Assembly: GCF_003184185.1 (NCBI RefSeq)
Contig: NZ_QHJG01000019.1
Location: forward strand, 1 to 64,000
Origin: Legionella qingyii
GTDB lineage: Bacteria; Pseudomonadota; Gammaproteobacteria; Legionellales; Legionellaceae
Direction: 5' to 3'
Length of the DNA: 64,000 nt
This document shows positions 27,205-38,023 of this stretch, one piece after another. The notes under the pieces are model-generated. The model saw only the letters and a program-made list of their open reading frames with translations, had not been told where the DNA came from and did no database searches. Positions within the stretch are counted from its first letter, which is position 1. The number at the start of each line of letters is the position of its first letter. Position numbers and translations under genes: made by a program.

Positions 27205-28959
27205 TCACTCTGCCTTCTCTTTTTTCAGAACATAACTACCTGGAGCGTCCATCACTGATTTTAATGGCAATTGGTTAAAATCAGGAGCGGGTATGAGTTT
27301 CCCTGAATGATTTTTTAACCATTTTAACCATTCTGGCCACCAAGAGCCTGGATGCTCTGTGGCTTGCTCAAGCCATTGTTCTGCATGGGCAGGGGAATGA
27401 TTATTGACCTTATAGCCGTATTTTTTCATTTCAGGTGAATTGATAATTCCTGCTATATGTCCAGACCCACCAAGTACAAAACGTTTGGGGCCATTCATAA
27501 GTTGAAAGCCCAAATAAGTAGTTTTCCATGGAGCGATATGATCTTTTTCGGTAGAGAGGAAAAAGGTTGGTATATCAATGGCACTGATGTCAATTGGGGT
27601 ATGATTGAGATGGATTTTACCTGGTTTTATCAGATCATTATGCAAATACATCCATCTTAAATATTGGGAATGCATTGTTGCTGGCATGTTGGTGGAATCT
27701 GAGTTCCAATACAATATGTCAAAAGGAACCGGGTTTTTACCGCGCAGATAATTTTTAATAAAGAAAGACCAAATTAAGTCATTTGCCCGGAGTGAGTTAA
27801 AACTTGAGGCCATGAATTTTCCGGCAAGATAACCTTTAGACTTCATTTCATCTTCCAGTTTTGCGATTTGTTGTTCATCAATAAAAACAGCAATATCACC
27901 TGGATCACTAAAATCAATCATAGACGCCAAAAAGGTTGCACTGCGAATGGAGTTGTCTTGTCGTGCTTTATTATAAGCAAGTAACATGGATAGAAGTGTT
28001 CCCCCAATACAAAAGCCCATAGTATTAACCTGCTTTATACCGAGTTGCTTTTGAATCATACTAATCGCGGTTAAAGGTCCTTCATTTAAATAGTCGTATA
28101 AACTTTTATGAGAGAAATTTGAACCTGGATTAACCCAAGAAATGATAAAAACAGTAATTCCTTGTTTGACTAACCACCCAACAAGCGAATTATGTGGACT
28201 TAAATCGAGAATATAATATTTGTTTATCCAGGGGGGGATAATAAGAAGAGGAATAGACTTTACTTTAGTGGTTTGAGGTGTATATTGAATCAGCTCCATT
28301 AGGCTGTTACGAAAGACTACCTTTCCCGGAGTAATGGCAAGGTTTTTACCGAGCTGGAATGCCTCAGTATCTGTCATTTTAATCATGAGACGCGGGGAGC
28401 CAACTTCTAGATCAGAAAGTAAATTATGAAGCCCATGCAATAAATTTTTGCCATGACTTTTCAATGTTTCATCCATGATCTGAGGATTAGTATGAAGAAA
28501 ATTAGCTGGGGATAGTGCATCTAAATATTGCTTGGTAAAAAATTGGAGACGCTTCGCGGTATTTTTATCAGGGTATTCTATCCGTTGAAATAAAGTATTC
28601 ATATGTTGACTGGCTAAAAGGTAATGCTGAGTTAACATATTAAAAAAAGGATTGTTTATCCAGTCTTCTTCATGAAAGCGTGGATCATTGATGGGCATGG
28701 GAGTCCCATTTAACCAATATTGTAGTTGGGTTTGTGCTAAATTAAATGCGTCTTTCCAGTATGCGAGTTGCATTTCCCAAATTTTTTCAGGATTCTGCAG
28801 AAGGATACTCATTACATTTTGGAAATGTTCCGTTAGCTCAATATACTGATTGATTATTGCAGGAACTTGTAAAGGAGTTTCTTTTATATCAGAAATTATT
28901 TGCAGACTTTTAGCTGCTATAGCCTGTAGTAACTCACCAAGCTCTTTGTCATGGGTCAT
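27205..28959 (-). CDS. phaC: class I poly(3-hydroxyalkanoate) synthase
   Basis: A 584-residue polymerase with the PhaC N-terminal domain and an alpha/beta hydrolase fold. The lipase-like box is MGFCIGG with the catalytic Cys, and the Asp and His lie in EKDHIAPW and GGSGHIAG. It makes polyhydroxybutyrate storage granules; Legionella is known to accumulate PHB. The RBS AGGAG favours the ATG at 28959 over an upstream TTG. No phaA or phaB gene adjoins it, though an SDR-family gene is next on the same strand. Confidence 0.93.
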   Translation of the reverse strand: MTHDKELGELLQAIAAKSLQIISDIKETPLQVPAIINQYIELTEHFQNVMSILLQNPEKIWEMQLAYWKDAFNLAQTQLQYWLNGTPMPINDPRFHEEDWINNPFFNMLTQHYLLASQHMNTLFQRIEYPDKNTAKRLQFFTKQYLDALSPANFLHTNPQIMDETLKSHGKNLLHGLHNLLSDLEVGSPRLMIKMTDTEAFQLGKNLAITPGKVVFRNSLMELIQYTPQTTKVKSIPLLIIPPWINKYYILDLSPHNSLVGWLVKQGITVFIISWVNPGSNFSHKSLYDYLNEGPLTAISMIQKQLGIKQVNTMGFCIGGTLLSMLLAYNKARQDNSIRSATFLASMIDFSDPGDIAVFIDEQQIAKLEDEMKSKGYLAGKFMASSFNSLRANDLIWSFFIKNYLRGKNPVPFDILYWNSDSTNMPATMHSQYLRWMYLHNDLIKPGKIHLNHTPIDISAIDIPTFFLSTEKDHIAPWKTTYLGFQLMNGPKRFVLGGSGHIAGIINSPEMKKYGYKVNNHSPAHAEQWLEQATEHPGSWWPEWLKWLKNHSGKLIPAPDFNQLPLKSVMDAPGSYVLKKEKAE

Positions 28960-29048
28960 CCTAACTCCTGTGGACAAATAATTTTATGTACTATTTTGGT
29001 TTGTTTATCGTTATGGATCAAGAGTTGTGTGCCTGGAAAATTTATTAT

Positions 29049-29690
29049 TTACCAATCTCTCGTTCTTCCTTCATACCAAAAATAACCGCTTTCTTTTTTC
29101 TTGTTAACCAATTCAAAGAGTTCGCATGCCGTATCCAAAGGCAGTTTTGGGGCGTTATTTTTTCCCATATCCGTCCTTACCCAACCGGGGTCAAAACTTG
29201 AGACAGTAACTCCAGGTAGTCTCTTGGCTAAGAGTAGAGTATACATGTTGACGCAGGATTTTGACATTTTGTAATGAGGCACTGATGCAGAATCATTTGA
29301 ACTAAAAGTCCCCCATCCTGAAGAGATGTTAATTATTTGGGCATCAGGATTTAACTTTGGAATGCATTGTTCAGTTAATTCAATAGTTCCGAAGACATTA
29401 ACAGAAAATGTTTCTTTTAACTGACACATGTTAATTTTTACTTCACCCCAATCTTCTAGGAGGATGGCTGCATTATTAATTAATACATCAAATTTTGGTA
29501 ATTGGTCAGCAAAATGATTAATTTGTTCTGAATTCATCAAATTAAGCGGATGAATTGTTAGATTCTTGTGTTTTAGAGGGGTATCACCATGTGTTGAAGT
29601 TCCAATAACGAGCCATCCATTCATTAAAAAAATTTTGGCTGTTTCTAGTCCTATCCCTCGACTAATTCCTGTAATTACAAGAGTATTCAC
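29049..29690 (-). CDS. short-chain dehydrogenase/reductase
   Basis: A 213-residue classical SDR. The Rossmann motif TGISRGIG is near the N-terminus, NNAAIL follows, then the catalytic Ser (NISSGWG) and the YxxxK (HYKMSKSC). It binds NAD(P)(H); substrate unknown. A GTG at 29690 has a GGGAGA RBS eight to nine bases upstream. It precedes phaC on the same strand, with a 90-base gap, but is not a clear acetoacetyl-CoA reductase. Confidence 0.85.
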   Translation of the reverse strand: MNTLVITGISRGIGLETAKIFLMNGWLVIGTSTHGDTPLKHKNLTIHPLNLMNSEQINHFADQLPKFDVLINNAAILLEDWGEVKINMCQLKETFSVNVFGTIELTEQCIPKLNPDAQIINISSGWGTFSSNDSASVPHYKMSKSCVNMYTLLLAKRLPGVTVSSFDPGWVRTDMGKNNAPKLPLDTACELFELVNKKKESGYFWYEGRTRDW

Positions 29691-29815
29691 AGTCTGTTTT
29701 CTCCCATAAAGCACCTTTGTAACTCCATTGCTTTTAAGTTAAGAACTCGTTCTCTTGCCAACGTTCCGCGACTTATTCTTGGGAAGCTAATGATATGGCT
29801 TAATGACAACACTCT

Positions 29816-29896
29816 GTAACCTGGATGAAGCAAAGCGGAACCCAGAGAACCTTATCCATTAAAACCTTGGGTTTTGCTGCGCTACACCCATCCTGC
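29816..29896. repeat. REP-like imperfect palindrome
   Basis: CCTGGATGAAGCAAAGCGGA and the later GGGTTTTGCTGCGCTACACC, with ACCCAGAG/CTTGGGT in between, form an imperfect long palindrome of the kind seen repeatedly in Legionella and other genomes (CCTGGAT...CCCAGG). It lies in the gap between purH and the SDR gene. Just before it, at 29766, CCGCGACTTATTCTTGGG resembles the outer arm of the 57434 hairpin. Confidence 0.5.
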
Positions 29897-29918
29897 ACAT
29901 GCATTTTGTTACTACACA

Positions 29919-31508
29919 TCAATGTTTGAAGTGGCGGATTCCGGTGAATACCATAATTATTCCATGTTCTTCAGCGCAAGCGATAATTTGTGCATCTCTG
30001 ATTGAACCGCCTGGTTGAATAATAGCAGAAATTCCGGCTTCTGCAGCAATCTCTACTGTATCCGGAAAAGGAATAAATGCGTCAGAAGCCATGACTGAAC
30101 CGCGGGGAGCAAATCCCATTTGTGCTGCTTGCCAAAGGCCAATACGAGCACTCATAACGCGGCTGGTTTGACCACCTCCGATACCAATTGTTGCTGCATC
30201 TTTAGCATAAACAATTGCATTGGATTTCACATGTTTTACTGCAAGCCAGGCAAACATTAAATCATTCATTTGCTGTTCAGATGGTTTGTCCTGGGTCATG
30301 ACTTTAAATTCATAACTTCCTAGTGAAAGAGAGTCATGTTCTTGTACCAGCAAGCCCCCATCAACTTTTTTCATGTTCAAACGAAATGCATCATTTTGTT
30401 TCCAGGCTCCAGTTGATAAGACACGAATATTTTCTTTACTGGCAAGAATTTTTTTTGCCTCATCACTGATCTCAGGAGCTAGAATGACTTCTACAAACTG
30501 GTTGTCAAGAATGGTTTTTGCGGTAATACCATCCAATTTTTGGTTAAAAGCAATGATACCACCGTAGGCCGATGTTGGATCACATTGAAAAGCCTTAAGA
30601 TAAGCATTAAGAGGAGAATCACTTATAGCAATACCACAAGGGTTTGCATGCTTGATAATAACACAAACGGGTTTTTCGCAAGAAAATGATTTAGCGCAAT
30701 CCAACGCCGCATCAGCATCTAGAATGTTGTTATAGGATAACTGCTTGCCTTGAATCAATTGAGCAGAACCTAATGAGCCGGATGAAACTTTTTTATCAAC
30801 ATAAAAAGCAGCTTGCTGGTGGGGATTTTCTCCATAGCGTAGGTCGGTTATTTTATTAAATTGGCATGTTAGTACTTCTGGGAAACCACAGGGAGTGTAC
30901 TGTGCATCTAAAGTGGTCAGATAATTTGTAATTGCTGCATCATAAGCGGCAGTATGAGCAAAAGCTTTTTTGGCTAGGGTGAATCCCCAATCTGAAGGAA
31001 CTTTTTGGCTTTTTAAGTAGTGAATGAGTTCGGCATAATCTTCTGGGTTTACTACTACAAAAGTGTTTGCATGATTTTTAGCTGCTGAGCGAATCATGGC
31101 GGGTCCGCCGATATCAATATTTTCTATAGCCTCATTGAAATTACAGTCAGGTCGACTAATAGTTTGTTCAAATGGATATAGATTAATTACCAGTAAATCG
31201 ATGGGTTTGATGGAGTGTTCTTTGAGCGTTTTTTCATCTTTTTTCCCACGTGCGAGTAAACCTGCATGAATGGCAGGATGCAAAGTTTTTACTCGGCCAT
31301 CGAGCATTTCGGGAAAGCCCGTACATTCACTAACATCGATGACTGGCAATTTATGTTCTTTGAGTAATGCTGCAGTATTTCCCGTTGCGACAAGCTCCAC
31401 GCCCATTTGATGAAGTACTTTGCCCAAGTCCACTATACCTCGTTTATCGGAAACACTAAGCAGGGCTCTTTGGGGTTTAAAGGCAGAGAATGCATATTCT
31501 TGAACCAT
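29919..31508 (-). CDS. purH: bifunctional AICAR transformylase/IMP cyclohydrolase
   Basis: A 529-residue enzyme that carries out the last two steps of IMP synthesis. The N-terminal MGS-type cyclohydrolase domain has LLSVSDKRGIVDLG and LDGRVKTLHPAIHAG; the transformylase domain has RYGENPHQ and IKHANPCG, with DAFIPFPDTVE later. Length is normal. It lies downstream of prmA on the same strand, 110 bases away, the usual prmA-purH neighbourhood. Confidence 0.97.
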   Translation of the reverse strand: MVQEYAFSAFKPQRALLSVSDKRGIVDLGKVLHQMGVELVATGNTAALLKEHKLPVIDVSECTGFPEMLDGRVKTLHPAIHAGLLARGKKDEKTLKEHSIKPIDLLVINLYPFEQTISRPDCNFNEAIENIDIGGPAMIRSAAKNHANTFVVVNPEDYAELIHYLKSQKVPSDWGFTLAKKAFAHTAAYDAAITNYLTTLDAQYTPCGFPEVLTCQFNKITDLRYGENPHQQAAFYVDKKVSSGSLGSAQLIQGKQLSYNNILDADAALDCAKSFSCEKPVCVIIKHANPCGIAISDSPLNAYLKAFQCDPTSAYGGIIAFNQKLDGITAKTILDNQFVEVILAPEISDEAKKILASKENIRVLSTGAWKQNDAFRLNMKKVDGGLLVQEHDSLSLGSYEFKVMTQDKPSEQQMNDLMFAWLAVKHVKSNAIVYAKDAATIGIGGGQTSRVMSARIGLWQAAQMGFAPRGSVMASDAFIPFPDTVEIAAEAGISAIIQPGGSIRDAQIIACAEEHGIIMVFTGIRHFKH

Positions 31509-31618
31509 TATAATTTCCTTAACTAAGTGTAATCTGGGTGAGGCGCCGCGGAATCCGGAACATTCAGAGTATCATCTCAGGTTAATGTTTTTGCACTACC
31601 AATAAAAACAATGACAAT

Positions 31619-32494
31619 TTAATCTGTTTTATGGGTAAAGGCCAATAATGACCATCCATTAAGGTTTTCCTGATGAATCGCAGTAAACATTGGCGCATAT
31701 GTTTCAATGAGCTTAAACGCTTGTTCTTCCAATATTCCTGATACAATAAGCATCCCTTTAGGGGTTAGCAATTGTTGAAAGCGTTCTTTCAGGGTAATTA
31801 ATGGAGCCAACAAAATGTTTGCAATAATCAAATCTACAGGCTCGTGTACTACCTCGGGCATGCTAACTAATAATTTGTGTTCATCAAGTTTGTTTGCCAA
31901 TGCATTATTTTGAGTCGCTTGCAGAGCTTGTTGATCGATATCTACTGCATGTACTTTTGCTGCCCCTAACTTTAATGCAGCCAAAGAAAGAATACCTGAG
32001 CCACAACCGTAATCAATCACTGATTTATTTTGTAAATCAGCTTGTTCCAGCCAGGTTAAACATAAAGCAGTCGTAGGATGGGTTCCAGTACCAAATGCCA
32101 AACCTGGGTCTAACATTAGGTTAACCGCATCGGGTTCAGGTGGAGTTGACCAAGTAGGGCAGATCCAGAGCCGTTTGCCAAAGCGTTGTGGTTTGAAATC
32201 ATCCATCCAAGCTCTTTCCCAATCCTTATCTTCCAGAACTTCTAAAGTGCATGTTAATTTAGGATACGCTTGCATTAAGTGATCACGAGTATGTTGTGCC
32301 TGGAACACTTCTGAAAATAAAGCCTGAATAACAACTTCAGGCCATAATGGTGTTGTTCCTGGTTCAGGCTCAAGAACAGGATTGTCATTTTTATCGGTGA
32401 GCATAATGGACAGCGCACCGAATTCTTCTAACTCCTCGCTAAGCAGTTCTATTTCTTGGCTTGGACAATGTTCTATTTTTAATTGAAACCACAC
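31619..32494 (-). CDS. prmA: ribosomal protein L11 methyltransferase
   Basis: A 291-residue SAM-dependent methyltransferase. An N-terminal substrate-binding domain (residues 1-55) precedes the class I fold: DPGLAFGTGTHPTT, VIDYGCGSGILSLAA and IIANILLAPL. It trimethylates ribosomal protein L11. It lies 4 bases after accC, so the two are likely cotranscribed. Confidence 0.95.
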   Translation of the reverse strand: MWFQLKIEHCPSQEIELLSEELEEFGALSIMLTDKNDNPVLEPEPGTTPLWPEVVIQALFSEVFQAQHTRDHLMQAYPKLTCTLEVLEDKDWERAWMDDFKPQRFGKRLWICPTWSTPPEPDAVNLMLDPGLAFGTGTHPTTALCLTWLEQADLQNKSVIDYGCGSGILSLAALKLGAAKVHAVDIDQQALQATQNNALANKLDEHKLLVSMPEVVHEPVDLIIANILLAPLITLKERFQQLLTPKGMLIVSGILEEQAFKLIETYAPMFTAIHQENLNGWSLLAFTHKTD

Positions 32495-32498
32495 AGCA

Positions 32499-33839
32499 TT
32501 AATCCTTCAGCATTTTTTCCAGATAGTGAATATTAGTACCACCTGCAATAAAAGATTGGTCATGGAAAATACGCTGATGTAATTCAATATTGGTTTTTAT
32601 ACCGTCAATAATGATTTCATCGAGCGCGTTTCGCATTCTTGCAATGGCTTCAGCACGAGTTTCTCCATAACTAATCAGCTTGCCTATCATGGAATCGTAA
32701 TTTGGCGGAACGGTATAGCTACTATAAATATGAGAATCAAAGCGAATACCAGGGCCACCGGGTTGATGTAATAATTTTATTGTTCCTGGCGAAGGCATAA
32801 AGGTCTTTGCATCTTCAGCATTAATTCGGCATTCAATTGCATGACCATGCAGTTTTATGTCTTCCTGGGTCAGTGTCATCGGTATATCACTGGCAATTTT
32901 GATTTGCTCTTTAATCAAATCAATTCCAGTAATCATTTCAGTCACAGGATGTTCAACCTGGATTCGAGTATTCATTTCAATAAAATAAAAACATCCATCT
33001 TGATATAGGAATTCAAAAGTTCCTGCACCACGATATTGCAGCTCTTGGCACGCTTTGACTACAGAGGCACCAATTTTATTTCTCAGTTCAACACTAATTC
33101 CGGGAGCCGGTGCTTCCTCTACTACTTTTTGATGTCGTCTTTGCATCGAACAATCACGCTCACCAAGATGAATGGCTTTACCTTTACCATCTCCAAGCAC
33201 TTGGAATTCAATATGGCGTGGATTTTCGAGGAATTTTTCCATGTACACAATGGGGTTATTAAATGCAGCTTTGGCTTCACTACGGGTAAGTGCTATGGCA
33301 TTAAGCAGATTTGCTTCAGTATGCACAACACGCATACCTCGTCCGCCGCCACCTCCTGCAGCTTTAATGATAACTGGATAACCAATTTTTCGAGCGATTT
33401 CCAGATTTAGCTGATCATCATCAGATAATGGACCGTCTGATCCAGGAACACAAGGAACTCCGGCTGCTTTCATCGCATTGATAGCAGACACCTTATCCCC
33501 CATGAGGCGAATGGTCTCACCTCGAGGACCAATAAAACGAAATCCACTCTGTTCTACTACTTCTGCGAAATCAGCATTTTCAGAAAGAAACCCATAACCA
33601 GGATGAATTGCTACAGCATCAGTAATTTCAGCAGCAGAAATAATCGCAGGAATGTTGAGGTAACTTTTTTGTGCTGGAGCAGGGCCTATGCATACAGTTT
33701 CATCTGCGAGACGAACATGCAATAAATCTTTATCTACATCTGAATGTACGGCTACAGTCTGAATGCCAAGCTCTTTACATGCACGCAAAATGCGAAGAGC
33801 GATTTCACCTCTGTTGGCAATAACAATTTTACTGAGCAT
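32499..33839 (-). CDS. accC: biotin carboxylase of acetyl-CoA carboxylase
   Basis: A 446-residue ATP-grasp carboxylase that charges biotin on AccB with bicarbonate, the first step of fatty acid synthesis. Visible motifs: [28 protein letters not shown], the glycine-rich [13 protein letters not shown] loop, and [14 protein letters not shown]. Its start is 11 bases after accB, and prmA follows. Confidence 0.97.
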   Translation of the reverse strand: MLSKIVIANRGEIALRILRACKELGIQTVAVHSDVDKDLLHVRLADETVCIGPAPAQKSYLNIPAIISAAEITDAVAIHPGYGFLSENADFAEVVEQSGFRFIGPRGETIRLMGDKVSAINAMKAAGVPCVPGSDGPLSDDDQLNLEIARKIGYPVIIKAAGGGGGRGMRVVHTEANLLNAIALTRSEAKAAFNNPIVYMEKFLENPRHIEFQVLGDGKGKAIHLGERDCSMQRRHQKVVEEAPAPGISVELRNKIGASVVKACQELQYRGAGTFEFLYQDGCFYFIEMNTRIQVEHPVTEMITGIDLIKEQIKIASDIPMTLTQEDIKLHGHAIECRINAEDAKTFMPSPGTIKLLHQPGGPGIRFDSHIYSSYTVPPNYDSMIGKLISYGETRAEAIARMRNALDEIIIDGIKTNIELHQRIFHDQSFIAGGTNIHYLEKMLKD

Positions 33840-33850
33840 GGATGCATCCT

Positions 33851-34333
33851 CTATTCTATGACAAACAGGACCTGATCGTATTCAACAGGTTCACCATTAG
33901 CGACAAGTATTTCTACGATTTTACCGGCGCGATCCGCTTCAATTTCATTAAACATTTTCATTGCTTCAACAATACACAAAACATCACCTGCTTTGACTGT
34001 TTGGCCAAGGCTTACAAAAGGAGGACTTTCTGGCGATGGTGAAGTGTACATTGTACCCACCATAGGAGAACGAACTTTGTGGCCTGAGACCGTAGGTACG
34101 GGTTTACTTTCATGGTGTGAAGGTATTGCAGGAGCAGGAATACTATTCACAGCAGGATGTGGCTCCTGGTGTGGTGTAGGAGAAGAAACATAGCGAACCT
34201 GAGGAGGTTCTACTGCTGGTACGCTGCTATGACGGCTTAGTCTCAGCGATTCTTCACCTTCTTTAATTTCAATTTCAGAAATGCCAGTTTCTTCCAGCAA
34301 TTCAATTAATTTTCTGATTTTACGAATGTCCAT
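33851..34333 (-). CDS. accB: biotin carboxyl carrier protein
   Basis: A 160-residue carrier. The biotinyl domain near the end has the lysine in [16 protein letters not shown] Pro/Ala/Ser-rich linker (about 40-85) joins it to the short N-terminal [15 protein letters not shown] helix. The ATG at 34333 is preferred over the frame start at 34351. It overlaps aroQ by 14 bases, so translational coupling aroQ-accB-accC is likely. Confidence 0.95.
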   Translation of the reverse strand: MDIRKIRKLIELLEETGISEIEIKEGEESLRLSRHSSVPAVEPPQVRYVSSPTPHQEPHPAVNSIPAPAIPSHHESKPVPTVSGHKVRSPMVGTMYTSPSPESPPFVSLGQTVKAGDVLCIVEAMKMFNEIEADRAGKIVEILVANGEPVEYDQVLFVIE

Positions 34334-34772
34334 TATTTGATTCTCTTTCAATAATTGATGTTAATGCTAATGAATATCCTTGCGCACCCAAACCACTGAT
34401 AGTACCTTTTGCAATATCTGAGAAGTAGGAATGGTGGCGAAAAGGTTCGCGGGAATAAATGTTACTGATATGTACTTCAATAAATGGGATTGCAACAGCA
34501 CATAAGGCATCCCTTAAAGCCACGCTGGTATGTGTAAATCCTGCGGGATTAAAAATTATATAATTTATTTTGTCGATACTGGCTTGGTGAATTACTTGAA
34601 TTAAATCTGCTTCAGAATTGCTTTGATAGCAGTTTAATGCAAATCCTGCTTTTGTTGCTTCTTTGATTAGACGAGAATTGATATGATCTAATGTTGTAGC
34701 TCCATAAATTGAAGGTTCTCGAGTTCCCAAGAGGTTCAAATTTGGTCCATGCAAAACCAGAATTTTTTTCAT
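34320..34772 (-). CDS. aroQ: type II 3-dehydroquinate dehydratase
   Basis: A 150-residue enzyme of the shikimate pathway that dehydrates 3-dehydroquinate. Signatures: [15 protein letters not shown] with active-site Asn and Arg/Tyr of the lid, [26 protein letters not shown], and [18 protein letters not shown]. The aroQ-accB-accC order is classic in gammaproteobacteria. Confidence 0.96.
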   Translation of the reverse strand: MKKILVLHGPNLNLLGTREPSIYGATTLDHINSRLIKEATKAGFALNCYQSNSEADLIQVIHQASIDKINYIIFNPAGFTHTSVALRDALCAVAIPFIEVHISNIYSREPFRHHSYFSDIAKGTISGLGAQGYSLALTSIIERESNNGHS

Positions 34773-35309
34773 GTTTTAGTTAGTATCGAGCAATTTTTTG
34801 CAGATTTTGCCTTATCTTCCTGAAATTGTCTATATATCTCCGAAGATATCTACATGATCTCTACTTTTTTTATATTCTTTTGTGGTTCATTATATCTGGT
34901 AAAAATTTGCTTACTTAGAACAGTAAAGTATGCAGTTTTTGCTTCTGCCAAGATATAAGGTCAATTTTCTTTGATTGCATGATTTTGTCAGAAAACAATA
35001 AGTCGATAAAATGAATTCATCTTTTATGAAAATCACGCCATTCTATAAAATATTTGGAATAGAAAGATTTTTTTTTTCATCACATCGATTTTTTCTAGGG
35101 TATGTTGTTAATCATCAAATAATAATTTCAAAAATTCTAAAATTATGCTAGCTTGGATAGGTTTTTAGAGTTATTGGTTGTGTTCACAGGTGTGACTCAC
35201 TGTTGAAACCAATCAGGTTATTTGTAACTTGATTTTAAGGATTAATTGGTTTGGCAGGAGAAGAGTTGCTTTCAATTTAGATTAAGTTGCAAAGAAGGAG
35301 TGGGTTTCC
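34773..35309. other. long intergenic region upstream of proA
   Basis: These 537 bases between divergent aroQ and proA are very AT-rich and hold no convincing ORF or RNA gene that I can see. The length suggests that the proA promoter and regulatory sites lie here; a RBS-like AAGGAG occurs at about 35295. I could not fix a promoter by eye. Confidence 0.5.
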
Positions 35310-36950
35310 ATGCATCATAATTACTATTTATCTCCCTTGGCTGTTGCATTGGCTTTAGGAATAACATCTTCTGCGAGAGCCGCAGAACCTATGCCTTTAC
35401 AGAAGGCATCTCTTGAGCAAGTAAAGCAAAAATTTGCTTTGACGACACAAGGTGTCGCAGTTGCTAAAGACAGTTTACGCTTTATAAGCGAACATACTGA
35501 CAGTAATAAAGTAACTCATGTTCGTATGCAACAACAATATGTAGGATTTCCTGTTTATGGCGGTTATGCAATTATGCATAGCATGTACACAGCACAATCA
35601 TTAACCAAAGCACAGTCAAATGTGGCAATGAATGGTGTTATTTATAAAGGCCTGCAATCCGAATTAGGACAACCCGATGCTTCTTTTGTGAAAAACGCGG
35701 GTTCAGCGTTACAACAATTTAAAGCCAACTATGCAGGTAAAGATGTAAGTGATGAAAAAGTCACTCCCATGGTTTATATTGATGCTCAGCACAAAGCACA
35801 TTGGGCTTATAAAGTGAGTGTTCTTGTTGTTCATAAAGATAAAATTCCAGAGCGCCCAACTGCAATTATTGACGCAGAAACTAACAAACCGTTTGTCCAA
35901 TGGAATGATATAAAAACGGGCAAGAGATCGGTTAATGGAGCAGGTTTTGGTGGAAATAATAAAACAGGTTTCTATCAATATGGTGTCGACTTACCTTATC
36001 TCGATGTAACTCGAGATGCGGGTACTGAATCGTGCTTTATGGAGAATACCGATGTCAAAGTCATCGACATGGATCACCGATACAGTTCAAAGCGCAAAGC
36101 AATGAAATTCAATTGTCCAACCAATGACTCTAATATTTACCTCACTGGTTATAGAGGAGATGGTTATGACAAACAAAATGGAGCCGCTTCTCCAACAAAT
36201 GATGCATTGTATGCAGGTCACGTAATTAATCATATGTATAAAGAATGGTATAACACGAATGCACTGAGTAATTCTGATGGTTCTCCCATGCAATTAGTTA
36301 TGCGAGTTCACTATGGTGAAGGCTATGAGAATGCATATTGGGATGGCCAGCAAATGACCTTTGGTGATGGTGATACCATGATGTATCCGTTGGTTTCTTT
36401 GGGAGTAGGTGCACATGAAATCAGTCATGGTTTTACAGAACAACACTCTAACCTTGAATATTATGGCCAATCAGGTGGTATGAATGAGGCGTTTTCTGAC
36501 ATGGCAGCTCAAGCAGCAGAGTATTATTCAGTAAATAAGAGCACCTGGCAAATCGGCGGCGAGATCATGAAAGAAGACAGTGGCTGGGATGCATTACGTT
36601 ATATGGATCAACCAAGCCGTGATGGTGAGTCTATTGATACTGCTGATGAGTATTATGGTGGTCTGGATGTTCATTACTCCAGTGGAGTATACAACCATTT
36701 ATTCTACATACTCGCCAATCAACCTAGTTGGAATACCCGATTAGCTTTTGATGTTATGGTTAAAGCCAATATGGACTACTGGACACCTTATTCAAGCTTT
36801 GATGAAGGCGGCGAAGGTATAGTAAGTGCAATATCTGATCTGGTAGCCGGTGACCCGAACCATGAGAGATATCCTACAACTGCTATTTGTGACGTTAAAA
36901 AGTCATTAAATGAAGTTAAAATCACCACTAATATGGATGGTTGTAATTAA
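35310..36950 (+). CDS. proA: secreted zinc metalloprotease, ProA/Msp type (M4)
   Basis: A 546-residue thermolysin-like protease precursor. The signal peptide covers about 1-24 (LAVALALGITSSARA); an FTP/PepSY propeptide follows to about residue 200; the catalytic domain has zinc-binding HEISH at 369-373 and the third ligand Glu393 in GGMNEAFSD, with DVHYSSGVYNHLFY near the end. L. pneumophila ProA (543 residues) is a type II secreted cytotoxic protease and zinc-dependent virulence factor, and the length and gene context agree. RBS AGAAGGAG is strong. Confidence 0.95.
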   Translation: MHHNYYLSPLAVALALGITSSARAAEPMPLQKASLEQVKQKFALTTQGVAVAKDSLRFISEHTDSNKVTHVRMQQQYVGFPVYGGYAIMHSMYTAQSLTKAQSNVAMNGVIYKGLQSELGQPDASFVKNAGSALQQFKANYAGKDVSDEKVTPMVYIDAQHKAHWAYKVSVLVVHKDKIPERPTAIIDAETNKPFVQWNDIKTGKRSVNGAGFGGNNKTGFYQYGVDLPYLDVTRDAGTESCFMENTDVKVIDMDHRYSSKRKAMKFNCPTNDSNIYLTGYRGDGYDKQNGAASPTNDALYAGHVINHMYKEWYNTNALSNSDGSPMQLVMRVHYGEGYENAYWDGQQMTFGDGDTMMYPLVSLGVGAHEISHGFTEQHSNLEYYGQSGGMNEAFSDMAAQAAEYYSVNKSTWQIGGEIMKEDSGWDALRYMDQPSRDGESIDTADEYYGGLDVHYSSGVYNHLFYILANQPSWNTRLAFDVMVKANMDYWTPYSSFDEGGEGIVSAISDLVAGDPNHERYPTTAICDVKKSLNEVKITTNMDGCN

Positions 36951-37828
36951 TCTGCGTGGATAATAAAATCAGCCAGAAGTTTGCTTACAACTTCTGGCTG
37001 CTCCATGTGAATATGATGTCCACCATCTATTTTTTTAAGTGTAAGATTTTTTACCGCTTTAATTCGATTCTCAATGATTTCAGTATCAAAAGAAAATCCT
37101 CTGCTGGATAATACTAAATAAGTTTTTGCAGTAATTTCTTGTAAGCAAGAAAGTATTTGGGGTTCTGTCATACGTAAAGGTGAGCGTACTAACAATCGTT
37201 GATCATGCCGCCAATAAAATTTACCTTGTTTTTCTATTAAGCTTCGTTCACAAAGAATTTTTGCAATGTCTAAAGAAACATATCCTTTAAAGGCGCGTGC
37301 AAGAGCGGCGCTATTTATACTGTCATATCCTTTTGATTTTTTGCTTTTTTGAGCAAGAAAAGAGACATAATCTCTTAATTGCTGGCATGCAGTTTCTGCA
37401 GGATGAGAAAATGGTCCTAAACCCTCAATCAGGCTTAGAGAAAGGAATCGTTCGGGGAGTACACCTCCAACCAAGCTTGCTAGACAAGCGCCCATTGAAT
37501 GTCCTAATAGATGGAGTTTATCAAGTTTTAGTGCATTGATTAGTTCAATAACCACAAAAATACCATCAAAAAAATGATAGTGGCATCCTTCAGGAAGATG
37601 CGAGGAGAAACCATGCCCAGGTAAATCAACGGCTATAAAATGAAAATCCTTCTCTAAATATGGGGCAAGGGGAGCAAAACTGTTTGCATTATCCAACCAC
37701 CCATGTAGTGCTAGAATAGTCGGCTTATCGGGGTTCCCCCACGTCTTGCAGGCTATAGAAAAACCCGGAATGGTAAGATTTAATGTATTCATTTTATTTA
37801 TTATTTTACTATTAGTAGTAGTAATCAT
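36947..37828 (-). CDS. alpha/beta hydrolase
   Basis: A 293-residue alpha/beta hydrolase. ALHGWLDNANSF is the oxyanion region; nucleophile Ser in LLGHSMGACLASL; a late His in GGHHIHME. Substrate unknown; related proteins are annotated as serine hydrolases similar to MEST or esterases. It converges on proA with a 4-base overlap. An internal ATG at 37792 (MNTLNLTIPG) is an alternative start. Confidence 0.88.
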   Translation of the reverse strand: MITTTNSKIINKMNTLNLTIPGFSIACKTWGNPDKPTILALHGWLDNANSFAPLAPYLEKDFHFIAVDLPGHGFSSHLPEGCHYHFFDGIFVVIELINALKLDKLHLLGHSMGACLASLVGGVLPERFLSLSLIEGLGPFSHPAETACQQLRDYVSFLAQKSKKSKGYDSINSAALARAFKGYVSLDIAKILCERSLIEKQGKFYWRHDQRLLVRSPLRMTEPQILSCLQEITAKTYLVLSSRGFSFDTEIIENRIKAVKNLTLKKIDGGHHIHMEQPEVVSKLLADFIIHAD

Positions 37829-38023
37829 TATATCTCTACCGCAAATAGGAGGGCTATAATTGATTATAGAATGAATAAGAATTTTTTACTGCGTCGTTTT
37901 ACTTATTACATTCGCTTGCTATTTATAACTTTTAACTAAAGTGTGTGACTAAAGACTATGCAGTACAATTTATTTTATGCATTTAGTGTTATGCTTAATC
38001 CATGAACTTGAACAGAGTAAACT

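Noticed and set aside
33172..33381. Plus-strand frames inside accC and other housekeeping genes
   Set aside because: They are antisense shadows of strongly supported genes with no RBS or family match.
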